DNA of 64,000 bases from Mycobacterium colombiense (lineage in GTDB: Bacteria > Actinomycetota > Actinomycetes > Mycobacteriales > Mycobacteriaceae), in assembly GCF_003284935.1 (NCBI RefSeq), contig NZ_QMEV01000018.1, forward strand, positions 1 to 64,000. Direction: 5' to 3'. Shown here piece by piece: positions 46,325 through 54,197 of the stretch (its first letter is position 1; each line of letters starts with the position of its first letter). The translations under genes and the position numbers were made by a program. The notes beneath the pieces are model-generated. The model was not told the DNA's origin. It made no database searches and saw only the letters and a list, made by a program, of their open reading frames with translations.

Positions 46325-46869
46325 CAGCTTGCCGGCCTGAATCGCAGGACCCGGAATCGCTGCCGCCCCAACACCTCACCGTGCTGATCGGTGTAGGTCG
46401 TCAGCCAGGTCAGGAAGAAGCCGCTGCCCAGCGCCGTCTTCTTCTCGTCGGAGACCGACTCGTAGACCGTCGTCGCGCTGATCACGTCGCCCAGCCTGGG
46501 GTAACGCTCGATCTCGAACTCCGAATTGGTCGCCACCGTGCTGGTGTATCCGGCCTCGTCGAGGAATGCCGTCGGGTTGCTGGTGATCTCGATCGGCGCC
46601 CCGCCCCGTTCCCCGATTCCCTCCAGCTTCGGCGAAGGCATGGTCCAGGACTGCAGCATCACCGGCGGCGACACGATGCCGCCGAACCGTGACGAGGCGG
46701 CGAACTCCGGGTCGATATAGACGGGGTTCATGTCGGCCATGGCGTACGCCCAGTGCCGGATCATCGGCTGGTTCACCGGGTCTGGAGCCACCGAAGGTTT
46801 CCCGGTGCCACCGGTCGGCTGCCCGACGAGGGCCCGCACTTTGGCGCTGACCGTGTCTGAGTCGCTCAC
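46324..46869 (-). CDS. MaoC-like protein (separate N-terminal half of ChsH2)
   Basis: 181 residues, GTG start with GGAGG upstream. One MaoC hot-dog domain with RHWAYAMADMNPVYIDPEF, SRFGGIVSPPVMLQSWTMP and YTSTVATNSEFEIERYPRLGD, in the order seen in the N-terminal half of ChsH2. It lacks the D-x4-H pair in the usual place (ADMNPVY), as expected for the non-catalytic partner of a MaoC heterodimer; the catalytic partner would be the ChsH1-like protein. Overlaps the DUF35 gene start by one base. Confidence 0.86.
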   Translation of the reverse strand: MSDSDTVSAKVRALVGQPTGGTGKPSVAPDPVNQPMIRHWAYAMADMNPVYIDPEFAASSRFGGIVSPPVMLQSWTMPSPKLEGIGERGGAPIEITSNPTAFLDEAGYTSTVATNSEFEIERYPRLGDVISATTVYESVSDEKKTALGSGFFLTWLTTYTDQHGEVLGRQRFRVLRFRPAS

Positions 46870-46887
46870 TGAATACTGTCCTCCTGA

Positions 46888-48072
46888 CTATTTCGCGGCC
46901 CGCAGGTCGCGCGGTGCCCGGGGCATGCCCAACCCGGCCATGGCGATGATGTCACGCTGAATTTCGTTGGCCCCGCCCCCGAAGGTGTTGATGACGGCCT
47001 GCCGGTAGGCCGATTCCAGCGCGCCGCGCAGCGGAGCGTCGCCGCCGCGCCGCACTCCGTTGCCGTCGAGCACTTCGAGCAGTTCCCGGGCGACCTGTCC
47101 GGTGAGCTCGGTGCCGAACACCTTGGCCGCCGACGCCTCTCCCATGCTGAGCGCGCCCTTGGTCATCGCCGCGTTCACCCGCAAATTGATCAGTTTGTAC
47201 GCGGCGACTTGCGCTTCGACGCGGGCCAGGGCCTGCTGCACCCACGGCCGGTCGATGACCCGGCCGCCGTCGAGTTCGGTGGAAAGCGCCCAGTGCAGGG
47301 TCTTTTCGAACAGCGGCTCGAGCGCGCCCAGGTTGCCAAGCGCCGCGCGTTCAAAGTTCAGCTGCGTGGTGACCAGCTGCCAGCCCTGGTTTTCGGCACC
47401 CACCAGCGCGCTGACCGGCACCCGAACGTCGTCGTAGAACGTGTAGAACGTCGAGATGCCCGGCATGGTGTGCAGCGGCTGCCAGGAGAATCCCGGCGAC
47501 GAGGTCGGCACGATGAGGATCGAAATGCCCTTGTGCTTCTTGGCCTCCGGATCGGTGCGCACGGCCAGCCAGATGTAGTCGGCGTAGGCCGCGCCGCTGG
47601 TGAACATCTTCTGGCCGTTGATCACATACTCGTCACCGACACGGACGGCCGTCGTCCGCACCGAGGCGAGGTCGCTGCCCGCGCCGGGTTCGGAGTATCC
47701 GATGGCGAACTCCACGGTGCCGTCCAAGATCGCCGGCAGGAACCGCCGCTTTTGCTCGTCGGTGCCGTAGTGCATCAGCGTCGGCCCGACGGTGTTGAGT
47801 GTCACCAGCGGGATGGGCGCGCTGACCCGGCGCGCCTCTTCGGAGAAGATGAACTGCTCGATGGCCGAGAACCCTTGTCCGCCATATTCTTTAGGCCAGC
47901 CGACGCCGAGTAGATTGGCCGCGGCCAGGGCGCGGACGCATTCGCGCACCGCGGGCCCGCCCTCCATGTGCTCGCTGACCGCGGCGACGCGTTCGGGCGT
48001 CATCACGGTTTCCAGGCTCACGCGGATCTCGGCGCGCAGCTTGCACTGCTCTGGCGTGTATTCGAGGTCCAT
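46888..48072 (-). CDS. Acyl-CoA dehydrogenase, FadE29-like subunit
   Basis: 394 residues. Complete acyl-CoA dehydrogenase: MDLEYTPEQCKLRAEIR at the start, FAIGYSEPGAGSDLASVRT for flavin and substrate, KMFTSGAAYADYIWLA, and the C-terminal GGGANEIQRDIIAMAGLG. It resembles FadE29 and is expected to form a heteromer with the FadE28-like protein of the same operon to introduce the double bond in a steroid-like acyl-CoA side chain. It is 4 bp after the P450 stop. Confidence 0.87.
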   Translation of the reverse strand: MDLEYTPEQCKLRAEIRVSLETVMTPERVAAVSEHMEGGPAVRECVRALAAANLLGVGWPKEYGGQGFSAIEQFIFSEEARRVSAPIPLVTLNTVGPTLMHYGTDEQKRRFLPAILDGTVEFAIGYSEPGAGSDLASVRTTAVRVGDEYVINGQKMFTSGAAYADYIWLAVRTDPEAKKHKGISILIVPTSSPGFSWQPLHTMPGISTFYTFYDDVRVPVSALVGAENQGWQLVTTQLNFERAALGNLGALEPLFEKTLHWALSTELDGGRVIDRPWVQQALARVEAQVAAYKLINLRVNAAMTKGALSMGEASAAKVFGTELTGQVARELLEVLDGNGVRRGGDAPLRGALESAYRQAVINTFGGGANEIQRDIIAMAGLGMPRAPRDLRAAK

Positions 48073-48076
48073 CGGC

Positions 48077-49273
48077 TCACCCGCCCATCCGCACCGGCAT
48101 GCGTTTCACGCCGGGCACCATGGTGGCCCGCATCCTGTCCACGTCGCCCACCAGCTCCATGGTGGGGAAGCGGCGCAGCAGCTCGTCGAACAGCACCGTC
48201 GCCTCCAGGCGCGCCAACTGCGCACCGACGCAGGAGTGTTCACCGCAGCCGAAGGCGATGTGCGGGTTCGGGTGGCGGCTCACGATGAACTCCTCGGAGT
48301 CGGGACCGAACACGTCCTCGTCGCGGTTGGCCGACCCGTACAGCATCACCACCACCTCGCCGGCCCGGATCCGCTGGCCGCGGATCTCGACATCGGCCGT
48401 CGCGGTGCGGGCCATGTGCACCACCGGGCTGTTCCACCGCAACATCTCTTCGACGGCGAGCGGGATGCGGGCGGGGTCCTCGACCAGCAGGCGGCGTTGG
48501 TCGGGATGCGCGATCAACGCGCACGTGCCCAGGGCGATGAGGTTGCGGGTGGTTTCGTTGCCGGCCACCAGCAGCAGGAAGGCGAAGTTGAGCAGGTCTT
48601 CATCGGTCAGCCGGTGCTCGTCGATCTCGGCCTCGGCCAGGACGGACAGCAGGTCGTCGCGTGGGTGCACCCGCCGATCGGCGATCAGCGCCTGGAAGTA
48701 CTCGAAGAGCTGTCCCATCGCCACCAACGAGTCGAGCTCGATCTCGGGGTCGGCGGTCCCGGTGGCCGCATCCGACCACGCCCGGAACTGCTCCCAGTCG
48801 TCGGGCGGGGCGCCGATGAGTTCGGCGATCATCCGGGTGGGCAGCGGCGCCGCCACCTCCTCGGCGAACTCGTGCACCGAGCCGGGTTCGATGCCGTCCA
48901 GAATCCCGCGCACGATCTCGCGAATCTTCGGCTCCAACACGGCAACCCGCCGCCGGGTGAAGCCCGAATTGATCAGCTTGCGCAATTGGCGATGCCGGGG
49001 CGGGTCGCTGAAGATCAGGTTGCCCGCCTGCACGGGGTTCGGATTCGCCGGGTCCGGAATGGTGATGCCCTTCGTCGACGAGAACAGCGCCGGGTTGCTC
49101 GACACGAACCGGATGTCCTCGTACTTCAGCAGCGCCCAAAAGTTGGTGACGTCGTTCCAGCGCACCGGTGTGGTGGCGCGCAGCTCCCGGTAGGCCGGGT
49201 AGGGATCGCCGGCGTAGAAGTCGGGGGAGTGCAGCGGGAAGCTCGGCGGGCGCAGCGGCGGATGAGTCTGCAC
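48077..49273 (-). CDS. Cytochrome P450, steroid/fatty-acid-oxidising type
   Basis: 398 residues from the GTG at 49273, which has AGAGGGG upstream; an earlier in-frame start at 49318 lacks one. Heme-binding loop FGCGEHSCVGAQLAR with Cys348; I-helix AGNETTRN; ExxR in the K helix (VEEMLRW). These features resemble CYP125, CYP142 and CYP124, which hydroxylate sterol side chains and branched fatty acids. It is first in the operon, as cyp125 is first in the igr operon. Substrate is inferred only. Electrons could come from FdxC or another ferredoxin. Confidence 0.88.
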   Translation of the reverse strand: MQTHPPLRPPSFPLHSPDFYAGDPYPAYRELRATTPVRWNDVTNFWALLKYEDIRFVSSNPALFSSTKGITIPDPANPNPVQAGNLIFSDPPRHRQLRKLINSGFTRRRVAVLEPKIREIVRGILDGIEPGSVHEFAEEVAAPLPTRMIAELIGAPPDDWEQFRAWSDAATGTADPEIELDSLVAMGQLFEYFQALIADRRVHPRDDLLSVLAEAEIDEHRLTDEDLLNFAFLLLVAGNETTRNLIALGTCALIAHPDQRRLLVEDPARIPLAVEEMLRWNSPVVHMARTATADVEIRGQRIRAGEVVVMLYGSANRDEDVFGPDSEEFIVSRHPNPHIAFGCGEHSCVGAQLARLEATVLFDELLRRFPTMELVGDVDRMRATMVPGVKRMPVRMGG

Positions 49274-49361
49274 GGCAAGCCCCTCTCGCAGGACACCCGA
49301 TCCGACAGATTGACGCAATCTGTCCTGCGGACTGTGTCTACTCCGTGCCGTCGCACGCTGT

Positions 49362-49382
49362 CAATACGACACGTACATATTG
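49362..49382. promoter_or_regulatory. Small inverted repeat in the P450/aldehyde dehydrogenase divergent promoter
   Basis: CAATA at 49362-49366 and TATTG at 49378-49382 face each other across 11 bases in the 194 bp gap between the divergent P450 and aldehyde dehydrogenase genes. The surrounding 45 bases (49360-49405) are AT-rich for this genome. It may be the operator of the operon's TetR regulator or part of a promoter. The arms are short, so chance is possible. Confidence 0.3.
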
Positions 49383-49467
49383 CTAGAGCTCGTAATTCAC
49401 GCGATTGATGATTGACGAGGGCGACGCGGGGGTGTACACCAAGTGATCAGATGACCGGAGGAAGCAC

Positions 49468-50928
49468 ATGGCCGATTCGCCCGCTCTTGTCCAGACCTAC
49501 CAGCTCTACATCGACGGCAACTGGGTCGAGCCGGCCGACGGCCGCTACGACGACGTGTCCCCATCCACCGAGGCCGTCCTGGCCACCGCCCCGGACGCCA
49601 GCGTCGCCCAGGTCGGCGACGCCATCGCGGCCGCGCGCCGCGCCTTCGACAGCGGACCGTGGGGCACGATGACCGCCGAGCAGCGCGCCGGGTGCCTGAA
49701 CCAGTTGGGCGAGGCACTGACCAAGCACGCCGACGACTTCTTCGCGCTGTCCCAGGCGGAGTGGGGCTGCATCGCCAACGAGCGCATCATGCAGATCGAC
49801 GGCGCCGGGTTCATGTCCATGCACGCCGCACAGCTCGCCACCCAGCTGGTCGACCAGGAGGTGTCCGGCATCAGCGCCGGAACCACCGTGTTGCGGCACG
49901 CCCCGCTGGGTGTGGTGTCGGTGCTGACGCCGTGGAACTTCCCGCACTGCCTCAACGTGATGAAGCTGAATCACGCTCTGGCGGCAGGCAATACGGTCGT
50001 GCTCAAGCCGTCACCGCTGACACCGCTGGCCGGTCTGGCGTTGGCACGGCTGATCGACGAGCACACCGACATCCCGCCCGGGGTGGTCAACGTCGTCACG
50101 CCCTCGGGCGTCGAGGCGGCCAAGCTCTTGACCACCGATCCGCGCATCGACATGGTGAGCTTCACCGGCAGCTCGGTCGTGGGCCGCCAGGTGATGTCCG
50201 CCGCGGGGGACACGATGAAGCGGATCCTGTTGGAGCTGGGCGGCAAGTCCGCCAGCATCGTCCTGGACGACGCGCAGGTCACCGACGACATGCTGCGCCA
50301 GATGCTGTTCGAATCCTGTTCGCTGCATGCCGGGCAGGCCTGCATCCTGCACAGCCGGCTGCTGCTTCCCGACTCGCTGCACGACGACGTCGTGGACCGG
50401 CTCGCCGCCCTGGCCCGTGAGGTCAAGGTGGGCGACCCCACCGACCCCGAGGTGCAGATGGGTCCGCTGATCAGTGCGGCCCAGCGCGACCGGGTGGAAT
50501 CACATGTCGCCGGCGCGCGCAGTGACGGGGCGAGGCTGGTGACCGGCGGGGGCCGGCCGGCCGGGTTGGACGCCGGGTTCTATTTCGAACCGACGATCCT
50601 GTCCGAAGTGGACCCGAATTCGACTCTCGCGCAAGAGGAAGTGTTCGGTCCGGTGTTGGCCGTGTTGCGCTACCGCGACGACGACGACGCGGTCGCCATC
50701 GCGAACAACTCGCAATATGGGCTCTCCGGTGCGGTGTGGGGCGGCGACGTGGACCGGGCCGTCGGCGTGGCGCGCCGCATCCGTACCGGTCAGATCGCGG
50801 TCAACGGTGTCAGTCCCGGTGGCGCGCCGTTCGGCGGCTTCAAACTCAGCGGGCTGGGCCGCGAGGGGGGCGGGATCGGCGGCTTGTATCAATACATGGA
50901 ACCGATGGCCATCGGGGTCCCCGCGTGA
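49468..50928 (+). CDS. Aldehyde dehydrogenase (NAD(P)+-dependent)
   Basis: 486 residues; ATG with GGAGGA upstream. Catalytic Cys292 (HAGQACILHS) and general base Glu256 (LELGGKS), with WNFPHCLNV and KPSPLTPL lining the cofactor site. It probably oxidises an aldehyde made by the nearby alcohol dehydrogenase or the P450. It is divergent from the P450 operon and overlaps the CoA-transferase start by GTGA, so acid formation and CoA activation are coupled. Confidence 0.88.
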   Translation: MADSPALVQTYQLYIDGNWVEPADGRYDDVSPSTEAVLATAPDASVAQVGDAIAAARRAFDSGPWGTMTAEQRAGCLNQLGEALTKHADDFFALSQAEWGCIANERIMQIDGAGFMSMHAAQLATQLVDQEVSGISAGTTVLRHAPLGVVSVLTPWNFPHCLNVMKLNHALAAGNTVVLKPSPLTPLAGLALARLIDEHTDIPPGVVNVVTPSGVEAAKLLTTDPRIDMVSFTGSSVVGRQVMSAAGDTMKRILLELGGKSASIVLDDAQVTDDMLRQMLFESCSLHAGQACILHSRLLLPDSLHDDVVDRLAALAREVKVGDPTDPEVQMGPLISAAQRDRVESHVAGARSDGARLVTGGGRPAGLDAGFYFEPTILSEVDPNSTLAQEEVFGPVLAVLRYRDDDDAVAIANNSQYGLSGAVWGGDVDRAVGVARRIRTGQIAVNGVSPGGAPFGGFKLSGLGREGGGIGGLYQYMEPMAIGVPA

Positions 50929-53216
50929 CGGGACCCCTTGCGGGGCTGCACGTCGTCGACATCGCGAGCGAGATCTCGGGTCCGTACGCGGCAAAGCTTT
51001 TGGTCGACCTGGGCGCCGAGGTCATCAAGATCGAGCCGCCCACCGGAGACCCGCTGCGGCGCTGGGGCCCGTTCCCCGACGGCGTCCTCGACCCGGATCG
51101 GTGCGGTTTGTTCGAGTACCTCAATGCGGGCAAACGCGGTGTCGCACTTGATCTCTCGGATGGACAGGACCTGGCAGCCGCGCGCGAGCTCATCGCGCGG
51201 GCGCATCTTCTGATCGAAGACTGCCCGCCCGCCACGCTGGAGGGCTGGGGGCTGGGCGCCGGCGACCTGCAGCGCATCAGCCCAAACCTGGTGGTACTAC
51301 GCATCACCGCGTTCGGTCAGTGTGGTCCATCCCGTCATCGCCCCGCCACGGCGCTCACCCTGCAGGCGGCATCGGGCTGGGTCAGCTCCCGGGACCCGCA
51401 GCGCCCGCCCGTTCAGGTCGGCGCGCGGATCGCCGAGTACGTCGCGGGTGCCTACGGTGCGCTGGGCGCGTTGACCGCGCTGCGACGGCGACCCGACGGC
51501 AGGGTCACGGAAGTCGATGTCGCACAATCCGAATCGTTGCTCTCGACGCTGCCCTATCCGATGTTGATGGCACAGCGGATGCAGCGCCTCGGCCTGCCCG
51601 CCAACCTGCGGTCGGCGCCCATGCTGGGTGTCGTCCGGGCCGCCGACGGCTGGGTGGGCATCAACTGCCTGACGGGTCAGCACTGGCTCGACGTCTGCGC
51701 CATGCTGGGCCTGCCCGAGTTCGGCGAGCACCAGATCGCGATCATGATGGGCGGGCCGGAGCGCGACGACTTCCTCGCCAAGGCCGAGCCCGCGCTGGCC
51801 GGCCAGACCGTCGCCGAGCTCGTGGAACTCGCTCAGGCCCTGCGCATCCCGGCCGCGCCCGTCAACGACGGCGCGACCGTGCTTGAGTGTCCGCAGTACG
51901 CGGCGCGGGGGTTCTTCGTTCACACCGGGGCGGCTCGGCGCCCCGGTCCACCGTTTCGGTTCTCGAAAACCCCTGTGGCGCAGCCCCGTCCGGCACCGGC
52001 CTTGCAGAGGCGGCCCCTGACGTGGGCCGGTGAAGGTCGATCGCTGCGGGCCGCGCCGGAGCCGCTGCCCTTCACCGGTCTGCGGGTGCTGGACCTGACC
52101 ACGTTCTGGGCCGGGGCGTATCTGACCTGCTACCTCGGGGCGTTCGGCGCCGACATCGTCAAGGTCGAGTCGATCCAGCGGCCCGACGGGCACCGCTATT
52201 CGGGCGCCTTCGCCTACGAGGGCGACGACTGGTACGAGCGCAGCCCCATCTGGCAGGGCACCAACCTGAACAAGCGCGACCTCACGCTCGACCTGACTTC
52301 GCGGCGGGGCCTCGACATCGCCCGGCGGCTGGCCGCGCAGGCCGACGTCGTGGTGGAGAACTTCTCACCGCGAGTGGTCGAGCAGTTCGGCCTGGATTAC
52401 GAGTCGCTGATATCGCTGAAGCCCGACGTGATCGTGGTCCGGATGCCCGGGTACGGCCTGCAGGGTCCGTGGCGCGACTATGTCGGCTGGGCGCTGAACT
52501 TCGAACAGACCTCGGGGATGTCGGCGGCGACCGGATACGCCGACGGGCCGCCGTGCAACCCGCAGGGGCCCGCCGACCCGATCGTCGGCGTCCATGCCGG
52601 GGTGGCGCTGCTGGCCGCCCTCGAGCACCGGCACCGCACCGGCGCCGGCCAACTCATCGAGATCGCCCAGATCGAGGTCGCCGCGGCGGTGACCGCCGAA
52701 CCGGTGATCGAGTACTCGATGAACGGTGTGGTGCGCCCGCGGGAGGGCAACCGCCGGCGCGGCTACCTGCAGGGGGTCTACCCGACCAGCGAGGACGACG
52801 TGTGGGTGGCGCTGTCCGTGCCCGATCAGGCGATCGATCATGACGTGTTCGACGAGCTCGTCGCCGCCTGGACCCGCACGCAGACCGCCGCCGCGGTCGT
52901 CGCGACGCTGCAAGCGCAGGGCATCGCGGCGGAGCGGGTGATCACCGGGGACCGGATGTATGACCCCGAACTCATCGGGGCCCAGCTCGACGCCCGCGGT
53001 TACTACCAGGAGCTCGAACACCCGATCACCGGCCCGCACCGCTATCCCGGCTGGCCCTTTCACATCACCCCCGGGCCGCGGCGCCACCACCGCAGCCCGC
53101 CGCCGACGCTCGGCCAGCACAACGACGAGATCCTGCGCGGGCTGGGTTTGTCCGAGGCGGAGGTGGCCGACCTGCGCCACCAGCGGGTGATCGGCGAACG
53201 GGTGCTTAACGCCTAG
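50925..53216 (+). CDS. Tandem-domain class III (CaiB/BaiF) CoA-transferase
   Basis: 763 residues, two CaiB-like domains in one chain (about 1-370 and 381-763). The N-terminal half opens GPLAGLHVVDIASEISGPYAAK and the C-terminal half LPFTGLRVLDLTTFWAGAYL. The expected catalytic Asp is Asp551 in GPADPIVG in the C-terminal half; the matching place in the N-terminal half is Glu171 (RIAEYVAG). Class III enzymes move CoA between acids through an acyl-aspartyl anhydride. It could attach CoA to the acid made by the aldehyde dehydrogenase. BaiF-type relatives handle bile-acid CoA esters, in keeping with a steroid role. Confidence 0.87.
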   Translation: MTGPLAGLHVVDIASEISGPYAAKLLVDLGAEVIKIEPPTGDPLRRWGPFPDGVLDPDRCGLFEYLNAGKRGVALDLSDGQDLAAARELIARAHLLIEDCPPATLEGWGLGAGDLQRISPNLVVLRITAFGQCGPSRHRPATALTLQAASGWVSSRDPQRPPVQVGARIAEYVAGAYGALGALTALRRRPDGRVTEVDVAQSESLLSTLPYPMLMAQRMQRLGLPANLRSAPMLGVVRAADGWVGINCLTGQHWLDVCAMLGLPEFGEHQIAIMMGGPERDDFLAKAEPALAGQTVAELVELAQALRIPAAPVNDGATVLECPQYAARGFFVHTGAARRPGPPFRFSKTPVAQPRPAPALQRRPLTWAGEGRSLRAAPEPLPFTGLRVLDLTTFWAGAYLTCYLGAFGADIVKVESIQRPDGHRYSGAFAYEGDDWYERSPIWQGTNLNKRDLTLDLTSRRGLDIARRLAAQADVVVENFSPRVVEQFGLDYESLISLKPDVIVVRMPGYGLQGPWRDYVGWALNFEQTSGMSAATGYADGPPCNPQGPADPIVGVHAGVALLAALEHRHRTGAGQLIEIAQIEVAAAVTAEPVIEYSMNGVVRPREGNRRRGYLQGVYPTSEDDVWVALSVPDQAIDHDVFDELVAAWTRTQTAAAVVATLQAQGIAAERVITGDRMYDPELIGAQLDARGYYQELEHPITGPHRYPGWPFHITPGPRRHHRSPPPTLGQHNDEILRGLGLSEAEVADLRHQRVIGERVLNA

Positions 53217-53259
53217 GCGCCCTTTTGTAAACCGCGCGTCCCATGCCAAGCTGCTCGAC

Positions 53260-54168
53260 ATGGTCATCGAGATCGCCCGCCCCAAACTCGAAGGAAACGT
53301 CGCCGTCGGCGAAGACCGCCAGATCGGCTTCGCCGAGTTCGGCGACCCCCAGGGACGCGCGATGTTCTGGCTGCATGGCACCCCCGGCGCCCGCCGGCAG
53401 ATCCCGGTCGAGGCCCGGGTCTACGCGGAGCAGCACGGCATCCGGTTGATCGGCCTCGACCGGCCCGGGATCGGTTCGTCGACGCCGCATCGTTACAAGA
53501 ACATCCGGGCGTTCGCCGACGACCTGCGGACCATCGCGGACACGCTCGGCATCGACAAAATGGCCGTCATCGGCCTGTCCGGCGGCGGCCCGTACGCGCT
53601 CGCGTCCGCCGCGGTGCTGTCCGATCGGGTCGTCGCCTGCGGCGTGCTCGGCGGCGTCGCGCCGTTCCTCGGCGACGAGGGCATCACCAGCGGGCTGATG
53701 AACCTGGGCAAGCGGGTGGCGCCATTGCTGCGGCTGGGCGGTGACCCGCTGCGGATCGGCGCGAGCCTCGTCGTCCGGGCGATCCGCCCGGTCGCCAATC
53801 CCGCGCTGTATCTGTATGCCGCCATATCGCCCGAGGGTGACCGGCGCCTGCTGACCCGGCCCGAGTTCGGCGCCATGTTCCTCGACGACCTGCTCAACGG
53901 CAGCCGCAAGCAGCTAGCGGCCCCGTTCAACGACATCATCCTGTTCACCCGCGACTGGGGATTCCGGCTCGAGGAGGTCAAGGTCCCGGTCCGGTGGTGG
54001 CACGGCGACAGCGATCACATCGTGCCGTTCGCCCACGGTCAGCACGTGGTGTCCCTGCTGCCCGACTGCGAGCTCATCGTGCTCCCCGGCGAGAGCCATC
54101 TCGGCGGGCTGGGCCGCGGCGAGGAGATCCTGTCGACCCTGACGAAGATCTGGGACGAGAAAGGCTGA
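53260..54168 (+). CDS. Alpha/beta-hydrolase (Rv1191-like)
   Basis: 302 residues. Nucleophile Ser107 in GLSGGGP, oxyanion segment WLHGTPG, acid Asp in WHGDSDHIVP and His in GESHLGGLG give a full catalytic triad in the normal order. The substrate is unknown; the family covers lipases and esterases. No signal peptide. Its place before fadD36 agrees with M. tuberculosis Rv1191-Rv1193 apart from one missing gene. Confidence 0.85.
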   Translation: MVIEIARPKLEGNVAVGEDRQIGFAEFGDPQGRAMFWLHGTPGARRQIPVEARVYAEQHGIRLIGLDRPGIGSSTPHRYKNIRAFADDLRTIADTLGIDKMAVIGLSGGGPYALASAAVLSDRVVACGVLGGVAPFLGDEGITSGLMNLGKRVAPLLRLGGDPLRIGASLVVRAIRPVANPALYLYAAISPEGDRRLLTRPEFGAMFLDDLLNGSRKQLAAPFNDIILFTRDWGFRLEEVKVPVRWWHGDSDHIVPFAHGQHVVSLLPDCELIVLPGESHLGGLGRGEEILSTLTKIWDEKG

Positions 54169-54197
54169 CCGTTCCGGACGCCGGGTAGCCTGCTGAC

